The notes beneath the pieces are model-generated. The model was not told where the DNA came from. It was given only the letters and a program-made list of their open reading frames with translations, and searched no databases. A program made the position numbers and the translations under genes. From NCBI RefSeq assembly GCF_954871325.1, contig NC_088776.1, positions 21,681,508 through 21,745,507 on the forward strand: 64,000 bases of DNA, in the 5' to 3' direction. This stretch comes from Gordionus sp. m RMFG-2023 (taxonomy: Eukaryota; Nematomorpha; Gordioida; Chordodea; Parachordodidae). Numbering within the stretch: position 1 is the first letter of the stretch; every line of letters begins with the position of its first letter. Positions 12,009-24,049 of the stretch are shown here, one piece after another.

Positions 12009-13717
12009 CACATAAATTTATATTTTCTGCGAATCCTACTTTGCCAAGACTTCTTTTTATTTACTTACGAAAATAATACTAATCATTTTATCCATTACTC
12101 AATATAAAATTTTATATCAAATCATCTGATCATTATATTATTTTTTAAAGTTCAAAAATAATATTTGATAAAATAAAACATATGGATTGTTGTTAATGAA
12201 TTCATAAGATTAAATTTTCCTTTTTCAAGGCTAAATTTTATATTAATGAATAATATTTTTAAAAATATAATATGTAGATTAAATTTTTGTCATTTTGGAT
12301 CAGCGTCCCCAGCTTATCAAATAAAAGCCTATCTGTTTCATTATTGGAATTAACCCATTTTTCCCAAGTTAATTTTGTTTTAATTTTCAGTTTTTTTTAA
12401 AATGACTTTTCTTAATTATTGGGTGAATCATTTTTTTTAAAATTTTATAGTTTTCGGAACACATCTTAATCAAATTACGGAAATTCACTTTTCTTTTTTT
12501 TAGATAATGCATACATTTGGCTTTCTGTTGTATTAATACTCAAATGATTTATTCTATCATCTACTCTTTATACTGTCTGAAAGTTTATTTGTATGTTTCA
12601 GTAAAATATAACTGTTAAGTTCATGATAAAGATCAATTAAAAATATTCTACTGTAATATTAAGTCATTACTCTACGGTAAGTGATTTTGAAGTACAAAAC
12701 ATTTGTATTGGCTACCTTTTTTGTTTGGGATGAATAGTGATTTACCATGATTTTTTCTAAAAAAAATAAGAATTTAATTTATTGAACTAATTGAATATCA
12801 ATGTATAAATCCTTGAACTATAAAATTAAATTTGAAACGAAGAATTTCATAATATTATTTTGAGTTTTCTTTTATATCCTGTGTTAACTGGTTCTGGTTA
12901 TTATTTCAGAATTTTATAAAAATATATTACTGTGAGAAGTAGGTCATGCAGGACTCGATGAATAAGTGCCTCGACATCACTTCCAGCGGGATTGAAGAGA
13001 GTATCAACATTGATCATTATTTCAGAGGTATTTGGGGTAACCTATTTTAGTTAGGAATCAATATTTTACGGCGACAAATATGTTTTTTAACTTTACGTTC
13101 GTTAACTACTACCCGTTACAAAAATAAAATATTTAAATATAATCTTTAACAAAAGTAAGATTCGATCTCTTGCTATTTATTATAGTAAAAATAGATCTTA
13201 TGTGTAATTTATAGGTCGAAAGAAGAGCCTATTTCCTGACTAGTGGATTATAGTGGGTCCTAGTGTCGAAAAGCGTTCAAATTCTCGCGAGAATTTTAAA
13301 ATTACATTAAATCTACAACAAATTTTATTTAATTTATGTATAATTTTGAAATATAATGCATTTGAATAATCATTTATTCAAGCCTTATAGGTGATTTTTG
13401 GTTTTTATATTAAAAGTTATCAAAAAATAAATAAAAGAAATAACGTTAAAACAATATATCGGGATAATAAATGTGCCCACATAAAATAAAATATGAATAA
13501 TGAAGTTACAATAAAATGTAAAAGAAATCGATAAAGATTATATAGAGATATTTAAAGATTTAGGTTAAAGAATAAAGTGAAAATTACAAAAAATAGGAAA
13601 ATTTGTTCCTAACAATTATAATATAGAATATGGTTATAAGGAGTTAACGTTATTATATAGATATCTTGATCAAAATAGTAAAGTCCAGAGTTATAACCTC
13701 AGGGATAACTCTTCACA
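12009..13717. other. 3' flank of Tyr-rich gene A; A+T-rich, no gene seen
   Basis: A+T-rich sequence. A slightly more complex patch at 12930-13040 and another at about 13200-13260 show no long open frame or family wording. I see no terminal repeats. Confidence 0.4.
12172..12177 (+). promoter_or_regulatory. Polyadenylation signal AATAAA for Tyr-rich gene A
   Basis: Canonical AATAAA about 165 bases past the stop codon of the gene at 11183-12008. The paralog on the other strand has one at almost the same distance. In DNA this A+T-rich such hexamers are common, so the support is moderate. Confidence 0.4.
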
Positions 13718-13826
13718 GTTAAAGCGAATTCGTGGCCTAGTATATACAAAAATTAATCTTAAAATGATTATATTTATATCATATTTTTTATATTTCGCCG
13801 CGAATTCGCGCTATGTGAATGCAGGG
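13718..13826. mobile_element. Short palindromic MITE, copy 2
   Basis: A second copy of the family at 9834-9953. It shares ATTATATTTATATCATATTT and the end block GAATTCGCG...TGTGAAT.CAGGGT, again with GCGAATTC near both ends in inverted orientation. The copies have diverged clearly, so the family is old. Confidence 0.55.
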
Positions 13827-13859
13827 TAACATAAATTCTTAATTATCCTTTTTGAAAAG

Positions 13860-14700
13860 ATGAATCAACAGTTTATTATCTGCATGAACCACAAATTTTC
13901 GGCCAAATATATATTTCCGCCATTTTTTTATACCAAAAAAGAGCTAGAGCTTCCAGAGAAACCCGTTATTTAGCTGTTTCTACCTCTCTGAAAATTCTTG
14001 AAAAAAATAATATTGCCCTTTTGATCCCCACTATCTAATGTGCCCACCTATACTTTTGTTGGAGGCAGCAACAGTCAAAATCCAAATGCTACAAGCACAC
14101 TAAAATAGTTTCTTAGCAATTTTTAGTTTTAACATTTCAAACGCGACATATTGCTCATTTTTTTCCATTCAAAAAGCACACTCTTTTTTAATTATTCATA
14201 TAAAAGTGCTGCTAATTTAGCGAAACCCACCGTAAAGCTATGATGATGATTTAACATTCTAAGGAACGATCGTATCTAGTCCATATTCGACTTTCGCACG
14301 CATATTTTCTGGCTCATTAAATTTTTATCTAATAATTTTAACATCAATCCTTTGGCTCAAATATATAATTTCGGTGATTTCATTACGCTTTTCTTGATTG
14401 GCTTTCAACCCTTTATCAAGGGTTCTTAAAATTTCCTCCAGCCTTTAATTGTGCTGTTTGGGTGTTTTCCCGTTATATTTAAACATTATCTATATAATAC
14501 AATACACTTTCAAAACCTTAGCACATCGCAGTGTACGCTAGAAAATTGTTGCGGAAACACTTAGCCCAAATGGTAATCGACAAAAGGTAAATAAACCTTT
14601 AAATGTCGATATTGACAATAATTTTCTGATTATCTTTCATAGGTAATTACAAGTAAGCAGAAGAAAATCTATTGAAAGAGTATTTTTCCCTTTTAAAATT
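13860..14700 (-). mobile_element. Ty3/Gypsy-type LTR retrotransposon fossil (RT and RNase H part)
   Basis: Read on the minus strand, the region carries reverse-transcriptase wording typical of Ty3/Gypsy pol (FTFCRLPFGLSVSAT near 14590-14540). Further on (toward 13870) there is RNase H-like wording including HADNKLLIHLF. Only this central pol part is recognisable; no LTRs, gag or integrase were found in the flanks. It is heavily broken and old. Confidence 0.65.
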
Positions 14701-16003
14701 TGCAAAAATTTCCTCAATCCTTTTTTTATAGGCACCAATGATGTTGAGTAGCATTCGATGGGATAAAGTTCAATACCTTCTTTTTCTATTTTTGTCCGCC
14801 TTTCAAACGTTACCAGCGTAACGAGAAGTATTGTGGTATAAATCCATTCTTTAAACTGATATCAACTTAAAAGCATCCGAGTTTTTAGCCAAATATTTTA
14901 TTTATTTATTCTTTCCCAATGCTTCAGATTCTAGTAATTTCTCTTCCTAAAGTATTACACCCCTTCTGAAAAATTTCTTAGTTTTCGAGTATACCAAGTT
15001 TTATCCCTCTCATTTTACTTCAGAGTCTCCTTTGATAAATTTCTTTATTCCCATATTATCGATGGTCAATATATTTTTACCGTTATTCATACATAATCTT
15101 TATATTTAAATTATATGGTATTTATTATTTTTCAATTTTTTATTTCGGACTATTTGTTTTTTATCACATAATATTTAAATTTTTCTAGGCCATATTTTTC
15201 ATTTCGAAATTCATTATATTTAAATCGTCAGGAGTAAACTAATATATACATCTGATCATTTTTCATCTTTCAAGACATAAAGTACAAATAAATAGAGAAC
15301 AGTTTTCATTTTTGAAAATTTTTTAAGGTTTTTTATAGATGTATCACTAAACCTAAAGCTAAACATTACAATAATAAGATAAAAGTGAGTAAAATATAAT
15401 AATAATGAAATATAACTTTTCTGAAAAATAGTACCATACAGACCTTACCTCATTTTTTTGGAAAAAAAGACATTACATTTAACTAGGTACTAAACAACAT
15501 TGGTAATCAGGGACTTACCCCCTAAGACACTTGCAACTTTTTGTCCTCAAGTCCAACAAATAATAAAAAAAAATACTGGGCAGATTAATTTTGATCAAAC
15601 CAGAGGAACCGATAGAAGGGTTCTTCCTTCGTCAAATTCTTGCAATCTAAGTCATCTAATCAAATTTTTATTGTCTTAACTCATTCTCTACTTGACTATC
15701 TTTTATTCTGATCTCTCCCCACCTTTCCTCTCAAAGTAAAACATATTACTTTTCCTTATAAATTTTTTTCGGGGTGTTTTAAATTCAGCTTTAGTTAGCA
15801 GTAGGAATAGTTCATTTAAATCATAGCTTTTATATTATTAAATTATAATTGTTTGTATTTCCTATTGATTAAATTCACCTTTTATATAAATTATATTTTT
15901 TTATCACAATTTTACTTTTTCTATATTTTGTTTAATACGTTGACTTACACTTTTCAATTTTTAATACTAACGATTTTTTTATTTTTTATTGCGATATATA
16001 TGT
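14701..16003. other. A+T-rich region, possibly more eroded Gypsy sequence, then empty
   Basis: The part next to the Gypsy fossil may be more of the same element but cannot be identified. The rest, including an open frame at 15853-16047 that is almost all Phe, Leu, Ile and Tyr, looks like non-coding A+T-rich sequence. Confidence 0.35.
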
Positions 16004-16010
16004 CAGAGAC

Positions 16011-17585
16011 CAGAGTTGTTAAAGTAGCGCGCTATCTTTTTTGGTAGCTAATAGCCGCTACTTTTTTAAAATTATTTAATTTTTTAGCGCGAAGTAGCGC
16101 GCTACTTCGCTACTTTTAAAAATATAATGAATGTAAGTATAAACATAAAAATTTAAATATAATATCATAATTAATTATAATTTATTATTTAATTTTGAAA
16201 TTTAAATATGTTTTCAATTTTTAATTTATATTTTCAATCTGTGTTAATAATCTAAAATGGCATCGTCCATGGATATCCAAATCCTTGAAAGTGATTCAGA
16301 TATGGAAGATTCAATGGAAGAAAATGTACTTAATAGCTCTAATAACGTTTTTCCATTCCCTAAATTTGAAAAATTTTTTTAAATAAATATTAAAACAAAA
16401 TCTGGATTCAAATTCATGTGCTTAAAATGTAAAAAAAATATATCATCAAATCAATCGAGTAGCTATAACCTGAAGAAACACCTAAAGGTAAATTGTTATT
16501 TTTACATTATAATAATATTTATTTTATTAGACTGTTCACGCCAATTGCTATAAGGAAATAGAGAAACATATAAAAAAATTTGGTATAGGAGAATCTTCAT
16601 TCAAAAAGACAAATACTATCCAAACCAAATTAACGGATAATAAACATGCCAATATTTCACAAAAATTGGCTGATAAAGTTATTGTTGATTTTATTATTGA
16701 CACAGTTCAGCCAGTGTCTTTGGTTGATAATCCATCATTTACTCTGATGATTAAAACTTTATCCCCTGGCACAACAGTTTATGTCGCCAGACACTTATGA
16801 ATAAAATAGCCGACAACTTCAAAGTGATGAAAGATGCTCTAATAGTAGAGTTATCAGATATATCTTATGTATGTACCATAGCAGATAGTTGGACACATAA
16901 CAGAAGGTAAAAACTTATTTATATTTATAAATTGATCTGATTAAATATTTTTAGAGCTTATTTGGGAATCACAGGCCATTGGTTAGACCCTAGGACTTTA
17001 AAAAGAAGATCTGTTTTTTGAAATTAAAGATGATTTAATAGAAAATCCAATTGATATTTTTTTTCAATCAAAAAATATTGAAATGAATATTTTTGATAAT
17101 TTTTCATATATTAAAAATTTATATATAAAATTTAATACCCCCTTGCCCTCAAGTGCTAGTGTCGAGAGATTATTTAGTAAAACAAAGCTTATACTTTCTG
17201 ATCGTCGCTCTAGACTTGGGGATGATAATATTGAAATGATATTATTATTAAAATGCAACAAATTAAAATAAATATTTATTTATATTACTTATTTTTTTAT
17301 AATCTAAACTGACTATATTTTTATATTTATAAATGTTGATTTTTATATATTATTTATTATACATTTACATTATAAGAAAAAAAAAAAAAAAATTTGTTTC
17401 ATTTGTTTCTAAATTTTTTTTTATAAAAAGTAGCTTAAAAGTAGCTAAAGCTACTTTTGAAAAAAAAGTAGCTAATAGCGCGCTACTTTTTTTGACAAAT
17501 AGCGAAAGCGGTAGCGCGCTACTTTTTTTGACAAATAGCTATTACGGTAGCGCGCTACTTTTAAAAATAGCGTTTAACAACTCTG
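16011..17585 (+). mobile_element. Internally deleted hAT DNA transposon with perfect 8-bp target duplication
   Basis: The left end begins CAGAGTTGTTAAAGTAGCGC and the right end finishes GCGTTTAACAACTCTG. Both are directly flanked by the 8-bp repeat TCAGAGAC (16003-16010 and 17586-17593), the hAT signature. Each subterminal zone has several copies of a TAGCGCGCTAC-type palindromic motif. The inside keeps the start and the end of a hAT transposase but lacks most of the catalytic middle, so the copy is non-autonomous. The intact duplication and inverted repeats suggest a fairly recent insertion. Confidence 0.9.
16257..17271 (+). pseudogene. hAT transposase remnant (BED finger and C-terminal dimerisation region)
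   Basis: A start at 16257 opens a frame encoding an acidic N-terminus, then a BED-type zinc finger (CLKCKK...NLKKHLK, about 16420-16485). An in-frame stop lies just before the finger, near 16380. Downstream come segments matching the start of the hAT catalytic region: ADSWTHNRR near 16885-16910, then YLGITGHWLDPRTLKRRS after a short intron ending TTTTTAG near 16953. The sequence then jumps to the C-terminal dimerisation motif PLPSSASVERLFSK...RRSRLGDDN (17140-17230) and a stop at 17271. The several hundred residues between, with the remaining acidic catalytic residues, are missing. Host-like small introns (GT...AG) remain visible. Confidence 0.8.
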
Positions 17586-18357
17586 TCAGAGACCTTCATA
17601 GGATTAATTTTTTGACCAAGCCCGGCCCAGGCCCGCAGTAAAAAAATTTATTAGGCCCAAGTCCGGCCCGGCCCAGCCCTAGTTATAAAAATTCCCAAGC
17701 CCGGCCCAAGTCTATGATAGGTTTCAAAAAAATTTCCTAAACCCGGCCCAAGCCCATATCCAAAAATTAAATTTATTTAATGAAAGTAAACAATATTTAA
17801 ATATATTTAGGCGATCTTTTGTTTACAATACTGAAATTTATTATTATTAGAAGAAAAAAGGCAATATTTCTTTAAATTAGCAACTGTTTTAAATAATCTA
17901 AATTTTAATTTAATAATTTTAGGCGCCCAAGCCCGGCCCAAGCCCGGCCCAAGCCCAGCCCAAGCCCATTTTTAAAAAAAAATTTAAATCCAGGCCCGGC
18001 CCAGGCCCGCTAGAAAATATAATATTAGGGTCAGGGGCCGGCCCGGCCCATTAAGGTCTCTGATATATATTAGTGTCACTGTCAGTGTTTTTTCAGCCAA
18101 TGTTATTTTTCAACTTTAAATCATATTTAGAGCTTGCTGGAAATGTATTCAAATATGTTTAGAAAACCTAGTCTGTAATTTTAAGAAAATTTTGCCATAA
18201 ACATTTGAATGATCACTCATAAAAGCTTAAATAAAATAATGACAGATTATTTTTAAAAATTTTTTCGAGGTTTATTTAAATTTTATAATATAAAATACAA
18301 AAATTATAAACATTTTTTAATAGGGAAAGGGCATTTTTTGTCCGGCGATGTATAAAC

Positions 18358-18718
18358 TAGTGATCTGCATCGGGTCTAATTATTCAAGCCCGGCCCGATC
18401 CGGCCCGAAATTTTTTTTAAAAAATTTACCGACCCGGCCAAGCCCGAATTTATTTAAATATAGAAATTAATTTTTATAATTACTCAAAATAAAAGACATA
18501 TGTTATATGTCGTTTAGTTTCAATAAATAAAATCAAATATTTTATTTTACATAAAAAATTCAATATAAAATTGATAAATTTAGATATATTTAAAAAAAAT
18601 TCTAAGGTCCGACTCGACCCGGTCCGAATTTTTTAAATATTAGGCTCGGCCCGAACCCGATGATTTTAAATAGAATTAGGCCAGGGGTACGGGCCGGGCC
18701 TAACTTTGCAGATCTCTA
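18358..18718. mobile_element. CCCGG-rich hAT-type MITE, 361 bp, with 8-bp target duplication
   Basis: Ends TAGTGATCTGCA and TGCAGATCTCTA are imperfect inverted repeats. A perfect 8-bp direct repeat GTATAAAC flanks them (18350-18357 and 18719-18726). Subterminal clusters of AAGCCCGGCCCGA-like motifs surround an A+T core. It is related in design to the element ending at 18062, but its terminal sequence differs. Confidence 0.85.
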
Positions 18719-19149
18719 GTATAAACCATTATATAAAATATTTTTTATTATGAAAAGAAAAGAAAAAAAAACAATTTTGTTTTTACATGGCGAAACTTTA
18801 CAGATTGATTCAAGATGTCCGATTTTCATTTTATTCCAAGCTACAATTTTGGCACTTCTTTTTCACGATTTTCCCCTCATTTAATTCATTTTTATTAAAA
18901 AAAATTTATTTTAAAAAAATCATCCTTTTTTAAGAAATGATAAAAAATACGTTTTTGTTTAAAGGTTTTAACTTTTTTCCCAATCCTTCTACGAACAGAA
19001 TCAATTTAAGGTAAATATGAGCGGAGTGTTCTAGACAAATATATAAATAAGTAAATAATGGTGTATTTACTAAATTATCCTAAATTCATTACAAAGTGAG
19101 GGGGGAGGGGGCTCAAATGTTCATCCAGTTTGTAACAAACCCATTACAC

Positions 19150-19600
19150 CATAAACAGGGTTGTAAACATAGTCCGGACCTCCGAAACCGGATTCTGGAC
19201 TTTCCCAGCCACATGGAACTTAAATCCGGGCCTGAACCCAATTTTTTGCAGGAATTTTAATCATTTTATAATGAGTGATTTTTTTAAAACAAAAGTAAAA
19301 TGTAATAGATTTGGTCTAAAGTTGTGTTTTCTTCTAATGTATTAAACTGTCAACTTGATTATCATTTTTCAATTTTTTTTACCAAAATTTTTATATACAA
19401 AGCTATTGAAGAACTTTGTCAAAATACTTACTAAATTAATTCTATTCGATCGATATGTTGGGTAATATACTAGTAAATCTTATTTATAACGGAAACGGGT
19501 CGAACTCGACCCTGGATTCGGCCTGCCTGGACCGATAATTTTTTAAAATTTCAACCCTGACCCTATACCTAACCCGGTAAATATTTTGTAGAACCAAAAT
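19150..19600. mobile_element. Degenerate CCGG-rich MITE remnant
   Basis: Two clusters of CCGG-containing motifs (about 19165-19245 with GTCCGGACC and AAACCGG; about 19490-19600 with ACTCGACCCTGGATTCGGCC and AACCCGGTAAA) flank an A+T core. This is the layout of the better-preserved elements at 17586-18062 and 18358-18718. No target duplication was identified, and the boundaries are approximate. Confidence 0.4.
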
Positions 19601-20511
19601 CCTGGATATAACAGGTCTTATAATTATGTTTTTGTCCAATTTTACGCATACCTATCTAATAATAATAATAATAAATGGCAGTAATAACTTTTTAACCCAT
19701 GAAGAATAAAGTTATTAAATTTTGTGTGAAGATATTTTTTTCTAAATAATTTGAAATTATCATATGACGCCAAAAAAAAACGTTTTTACGCAAAAATTAT
19801 AAAAAAACACCTTCAGTATGTTTTTTTTTATTTTACAAAAATATATTTATCCTAATCATTTAAAATTTTGTTCATGTTCCAATTTCAAGTATTAACTATA
19901 AAATAAAGGATATTGACTATTTTACCTAGAAGTCAACAAAACTATTTGTCTGATAAAGACTCTAAAAAATGAAAATTCTGATATATCAACTATTGACACC
20001 GATTTTATAAAGATTAATGAGGATGAAGTTTAATAAAAAGTTCGTGTATTACGTGCAATAAAGTTATAAAAAGTCACAAATTTAATAATAAATGGATGTG
20101 CATTCCAATTGTGCTGATTTTTATACATGTATTGATTAGTTTCTAATTCAAGATGAAAAATGTAAAAATTATAATATTTTTTAAATAAGACAATAAAATT
20201 TTGTCCAATTTTGCCTTAACCTAGACATTTTACTTTGAGAAGAGGGGTAAGATAGCGAAAATGGCACACCATAATTTAAAATAGGTTCTAAACGATTATA
20301 GGTAGAGAACTATATTTTTTTAATATTTTCTAGTTGAGGAATTGGGTTACACATTAGTTTATAATTGTTTTTTTAAATTTCATGGTAAAATGTAAAATAC
20401 CAACCTTTTCACCCCGGTCATTTTTATTTTGTAAATAATATTACAAAAAACATTTTTGGTCATTTTATAAAGTATAATAAATAAAAAATTTAGTAAATTC
20501 TGCAACAAATG

Positions 20512-20517
20512 TTTATT
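20512..20517 (-). promoter_or_regulatory. Polyadenylation signal AATAAA for Tyr-rich gene B
   Basis: AATAAA on the minus strand, about 160 bases past the stop codon at 20676. The spacing matches that of the paralog at 11183-12008. Moderate support only, because the DNA is A+T-rich. Confidence 0.4.
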
Positions 20518-20675
20518 AAGCTTAGAAAGCAACTATTGTTATCGCCAAATTTTAACAATAAATTCTATTATTAACGCTATAATTTTATAAGATCTATATA
20601 ATAATAAATAAATAAAATGAATTCGTCGCGATTCTATTTAAAAGCATAATAATGTTTTATAATTTAAAACCTTAT

Positions 20676-21765
20676 TTAATATAAATAAGGTGAAGATCTT
20701 AATGATTTCCTCAAAGATGAATAGGGAAAAGTGTAGTCATACGCTGTCGACGCATAATAATAACTTGTTTGTGGATAGCTATTATAATAGGAGCTGTATT
20801 TATCAGGGTATGCACTGTAGGATAAATTGACCGATGAAGGATTAAAGTTATGACTAAGAGCCCTATAATAATAGTAGTCATCATAATAAGTTGATTGAGA
20901 ACGAGATAGAGAGCTTGGATAACTAGATAAATAAGATGAAGGATAATAAGAGCTGGAAGCAATAGAAGGATAGTAGTAAGAATTAAGATATCTGCTTGTC
21001 GCATACGGTGAAGTTGTATAATATTTGGAAAGATAGTTGCTAGTGTAAGGGTAATAATCGTAATAACTGTTCAAATAATTTCTAGAAGTTGTGTATGGAT
21101 AAGAAGAGGTGCTGATACAAGGAGACGAATATGAAGAGGAAGGGTAGTAATGGTAATAACTGGAGGTATAAGTTGTGTAAGGAATCAGAGTCGATCTTGG
21201 ATAGGTGTACGATGAAGAATAAGAGTAGGGACTACTGTACCCATATCTAGGATACGTATAATTGCTACTGAGATACCGACTATAAGGAGAATAGCGACTA
21301 ATATAGCTACTGTAGGGATAATAATAGCTATAGATTATAGAGCGAGGATAATAATTAAAATAATCATTTATTTTGTGATCCAAATGTGAACTGGTTCTAA
21401 CACTACTTAGTAAGGAGCTCGGCGTTATATAAGGAATAATGTCGGAACTAAGTTTCGATCCACCATAACTAAGAACTTTATGTGTAGGAGCATATTCATT
21501 TAGCTTAGGACTCACCACATATGAACTAGGTGTGTAAATAGGTTTAAATTTTATTTCAAATGTCCAAGGTTTATAACCTAAATATGATTTAGGATAATGA
21601 TGTCTCAATGGATGAATGCTTATATAAGAGGAAGAGTCATAGGTTGTTAGGGGACGATATATTTCTTCTTTCTATTTAAATAAATAAATTACAATGAAAA
21701 ATAGCTATAAATACCTCGATGGTAGTACTGGTTGTAGGGCGATAATAAACTAGTGCAGCAGGCAT
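20676..21765 (-). CDS. Tyrosine/serine-rich low-complexity protein, paralog B (2 exons, 348 aa)
   Basis: Exon 1 is 21765-21715 (17 codons, MPAALVYYRPTTSTTIE); intron 21714-21672 (43 bp, GT-AG, phase 0); exon 2 is 21671-20676. The start is chosen because exon 1 joins in frame and mirrors the paralog at 11183. There is no signal peptide or membrane segment. Residues about 18-130 are mixed (HPLRHHYPKSYLGYKPW, HKINDYFNYYP). The rest is YYPYS/SSY/RYL-type sequence in which about one residue in three is Tyr in the densest part. The tail KSLRSSPYLY resembles the paralog's KRGLRSCYNLY. The coding bases are notably richer in G+C than the flanks and the frame stays open for nearly 1 kb, supporting selection. 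Function unknown. The lack of a secretion signal argues against a cuticle or silk protein; a phase-separating or filament-associated role is speculation. Confidence 0.8.
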
Positions 21766-22714
21766 ATTTCAAATATTTATTAATATCCTTTATTATTTTA
21801 GCGATTCGTGGATTATTACAATTGGCAAAAATTTTAAAGCTATAAAAAATAAAATTTTATCTATTAAGTATTTTATTTATATTTTTTTTGAAGGCTTATA
21901 TTGATAATCAAAAGTTGTTATTAGTTGGCATTTATTTCAAATAATTTATTTAACAATCATTTTGATCAATATCCAATAAATAAGACCTCGTAATTGAATT
22001 GACTGAGCTTTGAATATAAAAATAATAATAAAAATGAGGCAACCAATAAATTATTGGAAGGATACATGATCTTATATAGTAATAGATGTCCGTTTATTAT
22101 GACTTCAGACAAATTTTAACATTGAAATCACAAAAATTATATAAAAAAATTGTAACAGATGCATAGAACAATATTCACATTATTTGATTTGACAAAAAAA
22201 ATACAATAATATAATTTATAATAAAGTATCAATGCTTAAACTATTTTAATATTATAAAAAATTGACTTCGCGAGTTAAACTTGATAAATAAAATTAAATA
22301 TATAATTTGCAAGAAGAATATCAAATTTTTGTCAATAATTTTATTTATACATAAATGTGATTAAAATGAAAAAAATATATGCCATAATTTCAATTTAATT
22401 CCTTCTTTTGGCTGCTTTTCCAAGAAAACTATTTATAATCAATTTAATTGTAACCATATGGCCTAAAAATAACACATTTATTTACAAGAAAAATCTTTAT
22501 AATTATTTTTAATAATTCATCAATTTCAGACATTTTTTGATAAATTAAGTAAAATAAATCCTTCTTTACTTTATTATTTTTGTATGCAATTTCTCTTTTT
22601 TATTCCTATTTTTTTACCCTTATTCTATTTTTAAAAATTCTTCTTATCCTTTCTTTTTTAAATGTAAGAATGCAAATTTATAACGCTAAATCAGCTCCCT
22701 TACCTGCTCTTGTC
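21766..22714. other. 5' flank of Tyr-rich gene B; no other feature seen
   Basis: A+T-rich sequence upstream of the minus-strand gene. Any promoter elements would lie here, but nothing can be singled out from the A+T background. Confidence 0.35.
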
Positions 22715-22912
22715 TAGTGTTGCAAAACGGCTCATTTTGAACCGATTTTTAAAATTTTAGCCAAAAAAATATTGCCTATAAACCTCCAGATAAAATATGT
22801 TTAGAGCTTTGTTCCTTCTATGAACAAAATCTTCAGGCTTGCGTAATATTTTTGAAAAATTGAATTAGTCGTTTTTAAAAATTGGCGCTAAACGAGCCGT
22901 TTAACAACACTA
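22715..22912. mobile_element. 198-bp hAT-type MITE (TAGTGTTG...CAACACTA)
   Basis: The left end TAGTGTTGCAAAACGGCTCA and right end GAGCCGTTTAACAACACTA are inverted repeats, extended inward by CCGATTTTTAAAA and TTTTTAAAAATTGG. Flanking 8-mers CTCTTGTC and TTCTCGTC match at six of eight positions, consistent with an eroded hAT target duplication. The copy at 30703-30924 belongs to the same family, and a piece of it recurs near 46396-46480. Confidence 0.8.
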
Positions 22913-24049
22913 TTCTCGTCCTAGGAGGCGAATTATTTTCGATCTTTTTCGAGTCAGTTAGAGGACTAATTAATATTAAGGGAAGGTACTTCAGTTGGTT
23001 TTATTATAAAGTAGAGGAGATTGGGGTTCAACGACAGAGTAAAAAGGTAGTGTCTCATAACCTTTCTTCCCCGTAACAGGATAGATTCAAATTCTAGAAT
23101 GTGTATTCTTACAATTAGGTTCAGTAATTTTTTACAAAATAGAATTTTTGCCCTTTTTTAAAAATATTTTTTCAAATGAATCAAGATTTATATTCTGGGT
23201 ATACTGAATATGTTAGCAAATAAAAGTAATATCCGAAATTTACATCTTATATAGAAGTGGTTTTAGAGTTATGTAAGTGAACTTCAAGGCATTGTTGTAT
23301 AGCGGTAGGGATGAAAAATATATTTTGACTTATATTATTTAGCACAGAATAAAAACAGAAATGCTCATAAATTTTTCCTTAATTGCTAAAAAAATGCTAA
23401 GAATTTTTTACTAAATTTCACATTGAGTTTTCTTAAAATTTAACTATTTTCTGAGCGATTTCTTTAGTTATATCCCTGAGCACTTAATTCCTGAAAAAGG
23501 AAGTTATTTTATCTAGGTATTATCCCAATATTCAGTATTTCTTCTGAGCGTTGAGTATTTATTTAGCGTTTAAGGATTCTTTTTTTTGAGCATTTCAGTT
23601 TTAATACGATTAATTAGCAACCCATTTTGATTAAATATTGAAAAATAATAAAATAGAAAAGGGGATATAATTGTGTTTGATCCATTATGTGGAGAAAATT
23701 ATAAAGCTAACCAGAATGGGTGTTTCTTTACTTTTTATATGCAGTGACGTATTTGAAATATTTCCCAATTGCTTTTCATACTTATTTTATTTTAACTTAT
23801 ATTATGAAATATTGAAATATTAAAATACTAAGTGCCCCCCCCCTTCCCCAAGTATAATCCTATAACACTAGTTATGTGTACAATATGCCAAATTTTATCA
23901 TATATTGTGTTGCTTGTAATGGAAGTAAAATATATCATTTTTGCCATAATTGACAAAGGTGAGATTATCTATGCCTCATAAAGTATAAGAGGCTGGGAAT
24001 TAAATATTATTTTATTCTGTGGCCAACGGACGAAATAATTATTAAAGAC
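22913..24049. other. A+T-rich region, no gene recognised
   Basis: An open frame at 22882-23076 begins inside the MITE's right end and has no family wording. A C-run lies near 23836. Nothing else stands out. Confidence 0.4.

Larger units (their letters stand above)
16004..18062. mobile_element. CCCGG-rich hAT-type MITE, split by a nested hAT insertion
   Basis: The element proper is about 485 bp. Its left tip CAGAGAC (16004-16010) is separated from the rest (17586-18062) by the hAT transposon at 16011-17585. The ends are inverted repeats (CAGAGACCTT... and ...AAGGTCTCTG). The flanks are near-matching 8-bp direct repeats (ATATATGT before 16004, ATATATAT after 18062), as for hAT insertions. Subterminal zones on both sides are packed with AAGCCCGGCCCA-like motifs in both orientations, around an A+T core. 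It has no coding capacity. Confidence 0.8.

Noticed and set aside
11383-12015. Alternative-frame open reading frames over the Tyr-rich gene
   Set aside because: They are shadows of the TAT/TCT/CCT-rich codons of the real frame; the same happens on the minus-strand paralog at 20711-21004.
15853-16047. 64-codon frame rich in Phe/Leu/Tyr looking like a membrane peptide
   Set aside because: Composition is what poly-T-rich DNA encodes; the frame also runs into the terminus of the hAT at 16011.
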